6,206 bases of DNA from Candidatus Fermentibacterales bacterium (GTDB taxonomy: Bacteria > Fermentibacterota > Fermentibacteria > Fermentibacterales > JAFGKQ01): contig JAFGKQ010000220.1 in assembly GCA_016928495.1 (NCBI GenBank), positions 1-6,206 of the forward strand, read 5' to 3'. A model generated the notes under the pieces. It was not told the origin of the DNA, searched no databases, and saw only the letters and a list, made by a program, of their open reading frames with translations. Of the stretch, positions 1 through 5,331 are shown one piece after another (position 1 is the stretch's first letter; each line of letters starts with the position of its first letter). The position numbers were made by a program, and so were the translations under genes.

Positions 1-1111
1 AGGCGAACACGAGCAGTATCAGCAAGAGCCCCATGCCCTCCAGGGGAACCTGGTGGACCATCCACTCCGTCAGCCCCGTCTCCTTCATCGCCACGCCCAG
101 GCTCATGCCTCCGCCGACGATGAAGAGCACCTTCCAGCCCAGGTTCTTGAGGTCATTGTCATCGAGCATTCCCAGGCCGAAGAACACCACCAGCGGTACC
201 AGAGAGACGATAGCCGACGGGATTCCGTGGATGCCCGAGGTGAGCCAGAGGACCACGATGACCACGAATGTGGTAAGCACCAGCTTCATGCGGCCATCTA
301 TGCGCCTCTTCTCGCCCAGGTCTATGTCTATGCTGGCGACGCCCGGCCTGAAGAACCGCATGAGCACGGCCCATGCCACGGCGAGCAGGACGGCCACCAT
401 CGGCAGCCCCCTCAGCATCCACTCGAGGAAGCCAATGCCCATGCCCGAGTTGCTGAGTATGCCGATGGCCACCGCGTTCGGAGGAGTCCCGATCGGGGTT
501 CCCATCCCTCCGATGTTGCATGCGAAGGGAATGCCGAGTATGAGAGCCTTCCTGAAGCGTTCTCCCGGCGGGAGCGAATCCACGATCGGCAGTGCGACGG
601 CGAGCATCAGCGCGGTCGTTGCGGTATTGGAGAGCCACATCGAGAGGAACGCCGAGGCGACCATCATCCCGCCGAGAACCGCTCCGGGCTTGCGGCCCAC
701 GCTCCTGAGCACCCTTCGGGAGAGCAGCTCGTCCAGACGGTAGCGCTTGACCGCCAGGGCCATGCTGAACCCTCCCAGAAGAAGCACGACGACGGGATCG
801 AAGAACGGGAACAGGAAGGCCTGGTAGCCTATCCCGCTTCCCGGCCTCGCGAGGAAGATCACCTCCAGGATCACTATGATGAAGGAGGTCACGTAGAGAG
901 GAAAAGGCTCCAGCATCCAGAGAAGGGCCGCGATGACGAAGATGCCCAGGGCAGCTCTTCCCGCTTCTCCCAGTCCCTGGAAATCGATCCTCGCCACGAC
1001 GAGCCCGATTGCAAGGGCAACCAGCAGGGTCAGGATTGCCCTGACCGTGGACCTGTTCAGGATTCGCTCTTCCAATGGACGATTACCTTTCGGGGCGTAT
1101 CCGGTAAGCAT
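1..1111 (-). CDS. DASS/SLC13 family sodium:anion symporter (C-terminus beyond window)
   Basis: This is an inner-membrane carrier of the divalent anion:Na+ symporter family, which imports dicarboxylates, citrate or sulfate with sodium. Translating the minus strand from ATG at 1111 gives 370 residues without a stop before the left edge. Visible hallmarks are the SNTAT hairpin motif at residues 161-165 (first sodium/substrate site), the SLC13 signature NIGGMGTPIGTPPN at 199-212, and the second-half element around 325-350 (GWKVLFIVGGGMSLG, then TGLTEW). Many hydrophobic helices lie between. Full-length members have roughly 450-500 residues, so about 100 are missing, including the second SNT-type motif. 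An in-frame TGA lies two codons upstream of the ATG, which fixes the start closely, although no strong Shine-Dalgarno is seen. The substrate cannot be told from this sequence. It is divergent from the gene at 1426. Confidence 0.93.
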   Translation of the reverse strand, partial: MLTGYAPKGNRPLEERILNRSTVRAILTLLVALAIGLVVARIDFQGLGEAGRAALGIFVIAALLWMLEPFPLYVTSFIIVILEVIFLARPGSGIGYQAFLFPFFDPVVVLLLGGFSMALAVKRYRLDELLSRRVLRSVGRKPGAVLGGMMVASAFLSMWLSNTATTALMLAVALPIVDSLPPGERFRKALILGIPFACNIGGMGTPIGTPPNAVAIGILSNSGMGIGFLEWMLRGLPMVAVLLAVAWAVLMRFFRPGVASIDIDLGEKRRIDGRMKLVLTTFVVIVVLWLTSGIHGIPSAIVSLVPLVVFFGLGMLDDNDLKNLGWKVLFIVGGGMSLGVAMKETGLTEWMVHQVPLEGMGLLLILLVFA

Positions 1112-1297
1112 GAGTCAGGATCGAGATCATCCGGCTATCGGGGCCGGAGAATGGAATCTACTAAAGCGCGAGGGAAACACAACGCCACACCTCCTCGCGG
1201 CTCGCTCTCCGTGCGACGAGGGCGCTCTCGATCAGCGGTTCTGATGCTTCGAGGCCGGCTTCCCCACCACTCAGACTCGGCAGAGGGAGTCCAGGGG

Positions 1298-1311
1298 CCT
1301 GCCCGGGCAGG
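1298..1311. promoter_or_regulatory. 14-bp perfect palindrome, candidate operator
   Basis: CCTGCCCGGGCAGG is a perfect palindrome with 7-base arms and no spacer. It ends 14 bases before the -35 box of the rightward promoter at 1326. That position suits a dimeric regulator acting on the secreted-protein gene, the transporter gene, or both. In GC-rich DNA such a palindrome can also arise by chance, and no regulator gene is seen in the window. Confidence 0.3.
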
Positions 1312-1325
1312 TCTTCCCTGCCGAA

Positions 1326-1354
1326 TTGACCTCAGCTGCCCACCCGAATATCCT
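1326..1354 (+). promoter_or_regulatory. Sigma70-like promoter for the gene at 1426
   Basis: TTGACC at 1326-1331 (5 of 6 to consensus) and TATCCT at 1349-1354 (4 of 6) are separated by exactly 17 bases. Transcription would start near 1361 and give a 5' leader of about 65 bases before the ATG at 1426. This is the best promoter match in the divergent region. Confidence 0.5.
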
Positions 1355-1425
1355 CTTGATCGACCAGCCGGCGCTTGCCATTCATCGTGCCGCGGGCCAC
1401 GCCAAAGAGCAAAGAGGGGGAAACA

Positions 1426-2691
1426 ATGATTCTGCTGATGGCTCTCGTCCTCGGCCTGCCTCAGGAAGCTTCCGTCATCCTGGAGCTTCCGATCCAGGGA
1501 GACGCCTGGGTGGAGCAAGTCCGCGAGAATGTCGATGAAAGCTACACCATCAAGATCGTGAACATCCGGAACCCGTATGGCGGGGAGTGTACCTGGACCG
1601 ACATGCGGGACTTCGACTTCCTGACGGTCGATCCACAGGGGGACACCCTCGGCCTGACCACGCATGCATCCACGGACGCCCACATGCTCTGGGACGTCCT
1701 CGAGATGAGAGACGGTGAAGGCTACATCCTCTACGCCGACTACCGCAGCATCCCGGATGACATGGGTGAGCCGAATCCGGACTGGTACTTCAGCAACACA
1801 TTCCCGTTCAGCACCTTCGAGGTGACGAGGATCTCCCTGGATGGAGACACCGTGTGGACGAGGATGTGGGACGAGGACAGCGTCGCCAACGGCCTTACCG
1901 CGAAACTGCTGTGGGACAACTCGGTGCTGGCGCTGACGGAGCACCGCGACGAGGACGGGATCCGGGAAGCCCACCTGCACCGGATCGACGGGACCTCCGG
2001 CGACATCCTCTGGGAGCAGGTCATCCCCGCCTGGGACGGCCTCTATCCCTATGACATGGCTACCAATGGGTACTACCTCATGGTCGTGCATGGCGTGGAG
2101 CTGAACAGGCATCTACTCGTCGATCTGGAGGACGGCAGGATACTCAGGGTCGACACGCTTCCGGCACCGGAGTCGGTCCACCTGGCGGGCACCTACCCCA
2201 TGAGCCGTAGCGAGATGCTCGTCTGCAGACTCGGCGACTACTCCCAGGGACAGATGCACATCGCCGCGCTCTTCGGGGCAGGGATAGCAGACGACAGGAT
2301 CTGGCTGGGCCCCTCGCTGAGCGAGCTGGGCCTCATGGAGCTCGTCTACGGCGCCTGTCACGTGGATGGCTCTTCCTGGGCCATGATGGGAGCTGTCAGC
2401 TACGAGGATCCTACCATCGTCATCGCCCTGATGGACGGCTTGGGGACTCTCATGGGCTCCATCGAGCTCGAAGGGATGACCGGAATACCGGACGAGGACC
2501 TGCTCGACTGGTTCGAGGTCGATTCCCGGTTCCGGCCAACGGTCGAATGGGGCTACCGGCCGGTGGAGTCACTCCAGTACACGGGCGACGGACGGTTCGT
2601 GACCGGCATCAACAACCTCGTCATGCTGGAGGGAGACGAGCCGATGCGCTGCCTTCTCTGGGTGATCGAGGCGGTGGTGCCCGAGGCCTAG
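1426..2691 (+). CDS. Probable secreted beta-propeller-like protein of unknown function
   Basis: The product is 421 residues and strongly acidic. I chose ATG 1426 because AGAGGGGG at 1413-1420 lies 5 bases upstream; an in-frame TTG at 1375 would add 17 residues without a clear ribosome-binding site. Residues 1-15 form a short hydrophobic stretch ending in QEA, a possible but minimal export signal with no positive n-region. The rest is beta-strand-rich. It has recurring turns of the D-G/Q-x-T/I-L/V-W type near residues 67-76 (VDPQGDTLG), 137-146 (SLDGDTVWTR), 186-197 (RIDGTSGDILWE) and 232-242 (VDLEDGRIL), as in WD40/PQQ-like propeller blades. There are few cysteines and no catalytic motif I recognise. 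It may be a surface or periplasmic binding protein. The fold is inferred from the repeat pattern, not from a match to a known family. It is monocistronic or loosely linked to the gene at 2862. Confidence 0.8.
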   Translation: MILLMALVLGLPQEASVILELPIQGDAWVEQVRENVDESYTIKIVNIRNPYGGECTWTDMRDFDFLTVDPQGDTLGLTTHASTDAHMLWDVLEMRDGEGYILYADYRSIPDDMGEPNPDWYFSNTFPFSTFEVTRISLDGDTVWTRMWDEDSVANGLTAKLLWDNSVLALTEHRDEDGIREAHLHRIDGTSGDILWEQVIPAWDGLYPYDMATNGYYLMVVHGVELNRHLLVDLEDGRILRVDTLPAPESVHLAGTYPMSRSEMLVCRLGDYSQGQMHIAALFGAGIADDRIWLGPSLSELGLMELVYGACHVDGSSWAMMGAVSYEDPTIVIALMDGLGTLMGSIELEGMTGIPDEDLLDWFEVDSRFRPTVEWGYRPVESLQYTGDGRFVTGINNLVMLEGDEPMRCLLWVIEAVVPEA

Positions 2692-2810
2692 CCAACAACC
2701 TCCAGGCTATCCGAGCACGCGGACGAGATCACCGGGATGGCGCCAGTCTGCCAGCCAGGAGCAAGGCCGGAGCTGGGCGACATCGACGAGGCAGAGTCCC
2801 TACGACAGAA

Positions 2811-2836
2811 GGGGCTTCAGGCGGACACGAAGCCCC
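2811..2836 (+). promoter_or_regulatory. Hairpin just upstream of the DUF3795 gene
   Basis: GGGGCTTC (2811-2818) and GAAGCCCC (2829-2836) form a perfect 8-base-pair stem around a 10-base loop. No T-run follows, so it is not a canonical intrinsic terminator. The stem ends 15 bases before the ribosome-binding sequence of the start at 2862. It could be a weak terminator of the upstream gene, an mRNA-stabilising 5' hairpin on a processed transcript, or a translational modulator. The rest of 2692-2861 shows nothing. Confidence 0.45.
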
Positions 2837-2861
2837 CGGAGAGAACCAGATGGAGGACGGA

Positions 2862-3215
2862 ATGGACGGGATCACCGCCTATTGCGGGCTGGTCTGCACC
2901 CACTGCCCGGCATGGAAGGCCACCTCGAGCGGTGACGAGAAGGCTCTCGAGGAGATCGCGTCGACCTGGTCGAAGGAATGGGGAGTCCACCTGGGGGCGG
3001 ACGACTGCAGATGCACCGGCTGCCTGGGCAACCTGAAGCCACAGATCGGATACCTCGAGCAGTGTGAGATCCGCAGGTGCGCAATCGCGCGAGGGCTCAG
3101 CAACTGCGCCCAATGCGGCGACTACGCCTGCGCGACCCTCGAGAGGTGGTTCGAGCAGGCTCCCTCGTCGAGGACCACCCTCGAGGAGATCAGGCGGAAG
3201 CCTGCCGGGAGCTGA
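2862..3215 (+). CDS. DUF3795 family cysteine-rich (putative metal-binding) protein
   Basis: This 117-residue protein has the layout of DUF3795. It opens with TAYCGLVCTHCPAW, where the cysteines at 8, 12 and 15 form CxxxCxxC. CxCxxC follows at 49-54, then cysteines at 68 and 73 in the CEIRRC segment, and CxxCxxxxC at 82-90 ending in the NCAQCGDYAC segment. Eleven cysteines in a small cytoplasmic protein suggest zinc or iron-sulfur binding; the family has no established biochemical role. I chose ATG 2862 because GGAGG at 2852-2856 lies 5 bases upstream and family members normally start just before the first CG motif. An in-frame ATG at 2850, with GGAGAG 6 bases upstream, would add four residues and is a real alternative. 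The TGA stop at 3213-3215 lies inside the -35 box of the promoter at 3212. Confidence 0.9.
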   Translation: MDGITAYCGLVCTHCPAWKATSSGDEKALEEIASTWSKEWGVHLGADDCRCTGCLGNLKPQIGYLEQCEIRRCAIARGLSNCAQCGDYACATLERWFEQAPSSRTTLEEIRRKPAGS

Positions 3216-3239
3216 CTGAAGGCTGGCTTCTGCTAAAAT
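3212..3239 (+). promoter_or_regulatory. Extended -10 promoter at the end of the DUF3795 gene
   Basis: CTGACT (3212-3217) and TAAAAT (3234-3239) are 16 bases apart. The -10 box matches consensus at 5 of 6 and carries the TGn extension (TGC at 3231-3233). Transcription would begin around 3246, directly at the dyad 3248-3264. It points toward the RRM gene almost 400 bases away, so it would drive either a very long leader or a separate small RNA. Confidence 0.5.
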
Positions 3240-3247
3240 CAAGTTCG

Positions 3248-3264
3248 GCAATGTTTAACATTGC
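3248..3264. promoter_or_regulatory. Operator-like dyad with a third half-site downstream
   Basis: GCAATGTTTAACATTGC has perfect 8-base arms around one central base. It lies at the predicted start of transcription from the promoter at 3212, where a bound dimeric repressor would block initiation. A further inverted copy, ACATTGCCGA at 3274-3283, is perfectly complementary to TCGGCAATGT at 3245-3254. The left arm can therefore pair with either right-hand copy if transcribed. The segment is AT-richer than its surroundings. A repressor operator with three half-sites and an RNA element with two alternative hairpins both fit. Confidence 0.5.
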
Positions 3265-3288
3265 ACCATCCGGACATTGCCGACCCGC

Positions 3289-3332
3289 ACGGGCGCCCTC
3301 GCTCCGCTTCCCCGGGGCTGCGGATCGCCCGT
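3289..3332 (+). other. Long imperfect hairpin between the two promoters
   Basis: ACGGGCG (3289-3295) pairs perfectly with CGCCCGT (3326-3332). Inside, TCCGC (3303-3307) pairs with GCGGA (3320-3324), then after a small TT/CT mismatch CC pairs with GG around CCGG. A 7-base bulge lies on the 5' side. No T-run follows, so it is not a standard terminator. It may be part of the long leader or of a small RNA made from the promoter at 3212. Confidence 0.4.
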
Positions 3333-3388
3333 CCGCGGAGGGTCTGCCGGGGGGGTTCCGGATCTGGTCCTGCATTGTCGTGGCCGGC

Positions 3389-3416
3389 TTGACTTTTCGA
3401 GGGCACGGGCTATACT
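3389..3416 (+). promoter_or_regulatory. Sigma70-like promoter for the RRM gene
   Basis: TTGACT (3389-3394, 5 of 6) and TATACT (3411-3416, 5 of 6) are 16 bases apart. This is the strongest promoter match in the window. Transcription would begin near 3423, leaving an untranslated leader of about 215 bases before the GTG at 3638, unusually long for a gene of 84 codons. Confidence 0.7.
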
Positions 3417-3422
3417 ACGGCG

Positions 3423-3637
3423 TTGATTCAGAGTATCTTGTCCTGGTTCTGGTCCGGTTCTTCTCCTTTCAGAGAGCATGACCCTCCAGTTTCCAAGAAG
3501 ATCCTGATTCAGCCGCATGACCACGGTGGTCAGGGCTCCCGGCGCCCTTCGGCCGGTGAATCCGCTCCGGGTGGTCCGGAGCGCCGGGTAGTTGAACCCG
3601 GCAACTGAGGGTTACTCCCTCTGAAACGGAGCTCTTC
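3423..3637 (+). promoter_or_regulatory. Structured 5' leader of the RRM gene
   Basis: Five short hairpins follow one another. TGACCAC/GTGGTCA spans 3518-3532. CCGGC/GCCGG spans 3539-3556. CGCTCCGG/CCGGAGCG spans 3563-3583 with an 8-base-pair perfect stem and loop GTGGT. GCCGGGT/ACCCGGC spans 3583-3602 with a 7-base-pair perfect stem and loop AGTTGA. GAGGG/CCCTC spans 3607-3621. The ribosome-binding sequence GGAG (3628-3631) comes 6 bases after the last one. I recognise no known riboswitch class. The 61-codon frame from TTG 3423 through this stretch has no coding character. The arrangement suggests translational or stability control of the RRM gene. Confidence 0.5.
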
Positions 3638-3889
3638 GTGAGCAACAAGCTTTTTGTTGGCAGCCTTTCCTGGGACACGACCAGCGAGTCTCTTCGCCAG
3701 GCGTTCGAGTCTCATGGCGAGATCATCGAGGCCAAGGTCATCACCGACCGCAGCACCGGCCGCAGCCGGGGCTTCGGTTTCGTGACCTTCTCCTCGGACG
3801 CCGAGGCTCGCACCGCTCTCGATGCGATGAAGGACAGCGAGCTGGACGGTCGACAGATCAGGGTGGACTTCGCCAACGACAGGCAGTAG
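3638..3889 (+). CDS. Single-RRM RNA-binding protein (bacterial Rbp type)
   Basis: The product is an 83-residue cytoplasmic protein made almost entirely of one RNA recognition motif. RNP2 is LFVGSL at residues 5-10 and RNP1 is RGFGFVTF at 44-51, both intact with the aromatic residues that stack on RNA bases. The helix-strand pattern ends with IRVDFAND. There is no glycine-rich tail, unlike many cyanobacterial Rbp proteins. The start is GTG 3638, supported by GGAG at 3628-3631 six bases upstream and by family members that begin with a short M-x-x-K/R-LFVG segment. The gene has its own promoter and terminator, so it is monocistronic. Bacterial relatives are often cold-induced and bind RNA, but the targets here are unknown. 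Confidence 0.95.
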   Translation: MSNKLFVGSLSWDTTSESLRQAFESHGEIIEAKVITDRSTGRSRGFGFVTFSSDAEARTALDAMKDSELDGRQIRVDFANDRQ

Positions 3890-3909
3890 CGGTTAGCACC
3901 CGCTGACGG

Positions 3910-3942
3910 AAGGGGCGGCCTCCGGGCCGCCCCTTTTCGTTT
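3910..3942 (+). terminator. Rho-independent terminator of the RRM gene
   Basis: AAGGGGCGGCC (3910-3920) pairs perfectly with GGCCGCCCCTT (3925-3935) around the tetraloop TCCG. The T-rich stretch TTTTCGTTT follows. The gene's stop is about 20 bases upstream. A small extra stem, AGCGG/CCGCT, lies just before it at 3888-3904. Confidence 0.93.
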
Positions 3943-3990
3943 GGGGACTTGGTTCAAGAAACACAAGAAACTTGGTGGTTCGTTCACATG

Positions 3991-4023
3991 GGACTCAGTT
4001 CAACTGGTTCAATTCCTGAGTCC
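3991..4023. repeat. Inverted repeat in an AT-richer intergenic patch
   Basis: GGACTCAG (3991-3998) and CTGAGTCC (4016-4023) are perfect 8-base inverted copies 17 bases apart. A second palindrome, CAGTTCAACTG, overlaps the left arm at 3996-4006. Around it, from 3943 to 4023, are short repeats of TTCAA, ACTTGG and GAAAC, with a composition unlike the neighbouring genes. It could be a decayed mobile-element end or a convergent-gene termination zone. No transposase is present. Confidence 0.45.
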
Positions 4024-4031
4024 AACTCGGG

Positions 4032-4050
4032 AAAACCGGCGGTTACCGCC
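4032..4050 (-). terminator. Possible terminator of the leftward operon
   Basis: Read on the minus strand, GGCGG and CCGCC (4038-4050) form a 5-base-pair perfect stem with loop TAA. GG and then TTTT (4032-4035) follow. It lies 64 bases past the stop of the DUF202 gene. The stem is short and the T-run brief, so termination may be weak. Confidence 0.35.
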
Positions 4051-4060
4051 TGCGGGGGCT

Positions 4061-4136
4061 GGTGTGCTGGCTGAATAGTGGGTGCTCCCGCTTCCTCGTG
4101 GCGGGTGCGCTGGCTAAATAGTGCGTGTCCCCATTT
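4061..4136. repeat. Two diverged REP-like direct repeats, 43-base period
   Basis: Copy one starts at 4061 and copy two at 4104. By eye about 27 of 33 positions agree, including GCTGGCT, AATAGTG and a CCC run. CCCGC (4087-4091) and GCGGG (4101-4105) could pair between them. The core, reading GGGGACACGCACTATTT on the minus strand, resembles short repeats I associate with REP/RAYT-type elements scattered in some uncultured bacterial genomes; that is from memory and unchecked. Copy two overlaps the 3' end of the DUF202 gene and supplies its stop codon. Confidence 0.55.
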
Positions 4137-4467
4137 TCTGGCCCGGGGGATCTTCTCCTGATTCCGGCTTCCCGCGGTCCTGCCCGGACGGGGGCCTCCT
4201 CCAGCCCTGGACCCTCTTCAGGTCCGCTCTGGTGGTGTGGAACCTGTGATAGCCGATGATGCCCACCAGTAGCGAAGCGCCGATCAGCACGTAGCCCAGG
4301 GCCAACAGATCCGAGCCGACCTCGAGGAACTTGACCAGGGTGATGCCCGAGGCCAGGAGCATGAGAGCCGTTCTCGCGTATGCCAGAAGGGTCCTCTCGT
4401 TCGCAAGGACGGTTCTCTCCCGGGCAAGCTCGTTCCGGATGTCGTCGCAGGAATGGTCTATGCTCAT
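4114..4467 (-). CDS. DUF202 (YidH-like) small inner-membrane protein
   Basis: The 117-residue product carries the DUF202 signature: ELARERTVLANERTLLAYARTAL at about residues 13-35, split here as ELARERTVLANER then TLLAYARTAL. The first membrane helix runs about 28-47 and the second about 54-73, ending in GYHRF. The family's biochemical role is not established. After residue 78 the chain is polar and charged with no third helix, unlike E. coli YidH, and it ends QKMGTRTI inside the REP-like repeat. The native 3' end may therefore have been replaced or extended by repeat insertion. The start ATG 4467 is well supported: a perfect GAGGTGA (4475-4481, minus strand) lies 7 bases upstream and overlaps the stop codon of the hydrolase gene. 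This shows tight co-transcription. Confidence 0.9.
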   Translation of the reverse strand: MSIDHSCDDIRNELARERTVLANERTLLAYARTALMLLASGITLVKFLEVGSDLLALGYVLIGASLLVGIIGYHRFHTTRADLKRVQGWRRPPSGQDRGKPESGEDPPGQKMGTRTI

Positions 4468-4479
4468 GGCCCAATCACC

Positions 4480-5331
4480 TCACTCGAGGATCTGCAGGTC
4501 TTTTCCGATCATGACCGGCCCGTCGTACAGCGTGCGGATCTCCCCCAGCAGGTCCTCCTCCGGGACACCATGCAGCAGATGATGGTAGAGGACCAGCAGG
4601 CCCGGACGGACCTCGCGGGCCAGCAGGGCAAGCTCTTCGGACGACGTGTGCATCGCGCGGTGGTACGCCTGCCACTCCGGGTCCATGAGGGAGAGCCCAT
4701 GGGCGGAGTAGACTTCGTGCAGGAGCAGGTCACAGTCCCGAAGGGACTCCTCCCAGCCGTCGAACGGCGCCGTGTCCCCGGAGATGGCGATGCTGCGGTC
4801 ACCCGTCTCGAATCGATACCCCAGCGCCTTTCGCGAGCCGTGGTTGGCTTCGATGGCCTCGACTCTGACGTTCTCGTCCTCGTAGACCCTTCCGGCGCTC
4901 CGGATCTCCTCGACCTCGACCTCCCAGCCCCTGCCGTTGGAGGGCTGAAGACCCCCGAGCCTGTCCTCGATGTCCACTGAGTAGGCCTCCAGCACATGGG
5001 CCGCCATGTCCCGCAGCCCTTCCGGCCCGAAGATCCTGAGAGGGACGTTCCTGCCAAGCGTCCAGGGAGTAAGGATCAGGTCCGCCAGCCCGGCAGTATG
5101 ATCCGAGTGGAGATGAGTGACGAATGAGGTCGTGAGAAGCTGGGGGCAGAGCTCGGCAATGCCTGCCGCACAGGCGGCCTTGGCCCGCCGGACCGAGCCG
5201 GGCCCGAAGTCCACGAGGTAGCTGCTCCCGCCCGTCACCACCGCCACGCACGATCCCGACCTGTCCGGCTCGGCGTTCGGGGTGCCGGTTCCCAGCAGGA
5301 CCACCCGCGAAGAGGCGTGTGCCGCGCTCAA
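4480..5331 (-). CDS. RNase Z-like metallo-beta-lactamase-fold hydrolase
   Basis: The 283-residue product is a binuclear-zinc metallohydrolase related to ribonuclease Z/BN. Its N-terminus VVLLGTGTP (10-18) starts the fold. The zinc ligands are visible: THLHSDH at 72-78 (H73, H75, D77, H78), H164 in NHGSRKALGY, D186 in SGDTAP and H228 in HTSSEE. H205 in HEVY matches the RNase Z HEAT-like motif. All expected active-site residues are present. Many such homologues act on small molecules or RNA, so tRNA 3' processing is not assured. I chose TTG 5331, whose TTGA overlaps the TGA of the upstream gene (5330-5328), because homology begins about ten residues later and translational coupling would explain the weak ribosome-binding site. 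A GTG giving MVLLGTGTP is the alternative. The open frame continues upstream without a stop, but that extension is out-of-frame translation of the beta-helix gene. Confidence 0.92.
   Translation of the reverse strand: MSAAHASSRVVLLGTGTPNAEPDRSGSCVAVVTGGSSYLVDFGPGSVRRAKAACAAGIAELCPQLLTTSFVTHLHSDHTAGLADLILTPWTLGRNVPLRIFGPEGLRDMAAHVLEAYSVDIEDRLGGLQPSNGRGWEVEVEEIRSAGRVYEDENVRVEAIEANHGSRKALGYRFETGDRSIAISGDTAPFDGWEESLRDCDLLLHEVYSAHGLSLMDPEWQAYHRAMHTSSEELALLAREVRPGLLVLYHHLLHGVPEEDLLGEIRTLYDGPVMIGKDLQILE

Larger units (their letters stand above)
1112..1425. other. Divergent intergenic region
   Basis: These 314 bases separate the leftward transporter gene from the rightward gene at 1426. No reading frame here has coding character; the long frames crossing it are antisense shadows of the flanking genes. 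It holds a palindrome at 1298-1311 and a rightward promoter at 1326-1354, listed separately. For the transporter, a weak minus-strand promoter may exist: TTGTGT, a 16-base spacer, then TAGATT, spanning about 1157-1184. The match is poor and I do not call it. Confidence 0.6.

Noticed and set aside
53-1429. Long plus-strand open frame (458 codons) on the left
   Set aside because: It is rich in H, R, D and Q with no domain. The opposite strand encodes an unmistakable DASS transporter with SNTAT and GTPIGTPPN motifs, so this is its antisense shadow.
1135-2112. Minus-strand open frame of 325 codons opposite the propeller-like gene
   Set aside because: It has low-complexity V, H, P and R composition and no motif or ribosome-binding site. 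The plus strand has a good Shine-Dalgarno, promoter and beta-repeat pattern.
3583-3606. H-type pseudoknot: loop AGTT (3590-3593) with AACT (3603-3606)
   Set aside because: The bases are complementary but both connecting loops would have zero length, which is not sterically possible together with the 7-bp stem.
3423-3608. 61-codon leader peptide frame from TTG at 3423
   Set aside because: It starts essentially at the predicted transcription start with no ribosome-binding site and ends in G/P/R-rich shadow-like sequence.
3540-3622. tRNA-like or SRP-like RNA suggested by the clustered stems
   Set aside because: There is no cloverleaf, T-loop or conserved SRP loop motif, and the stem order does not fit either class.
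4043-4474. Alternative minus-strand frame of 143 codons over the DUF202 gene
   Set aside because: Its composition is arginine/proline-rich. The DUF202 frame has the family signature and a perfect Shine-Dalgarno.
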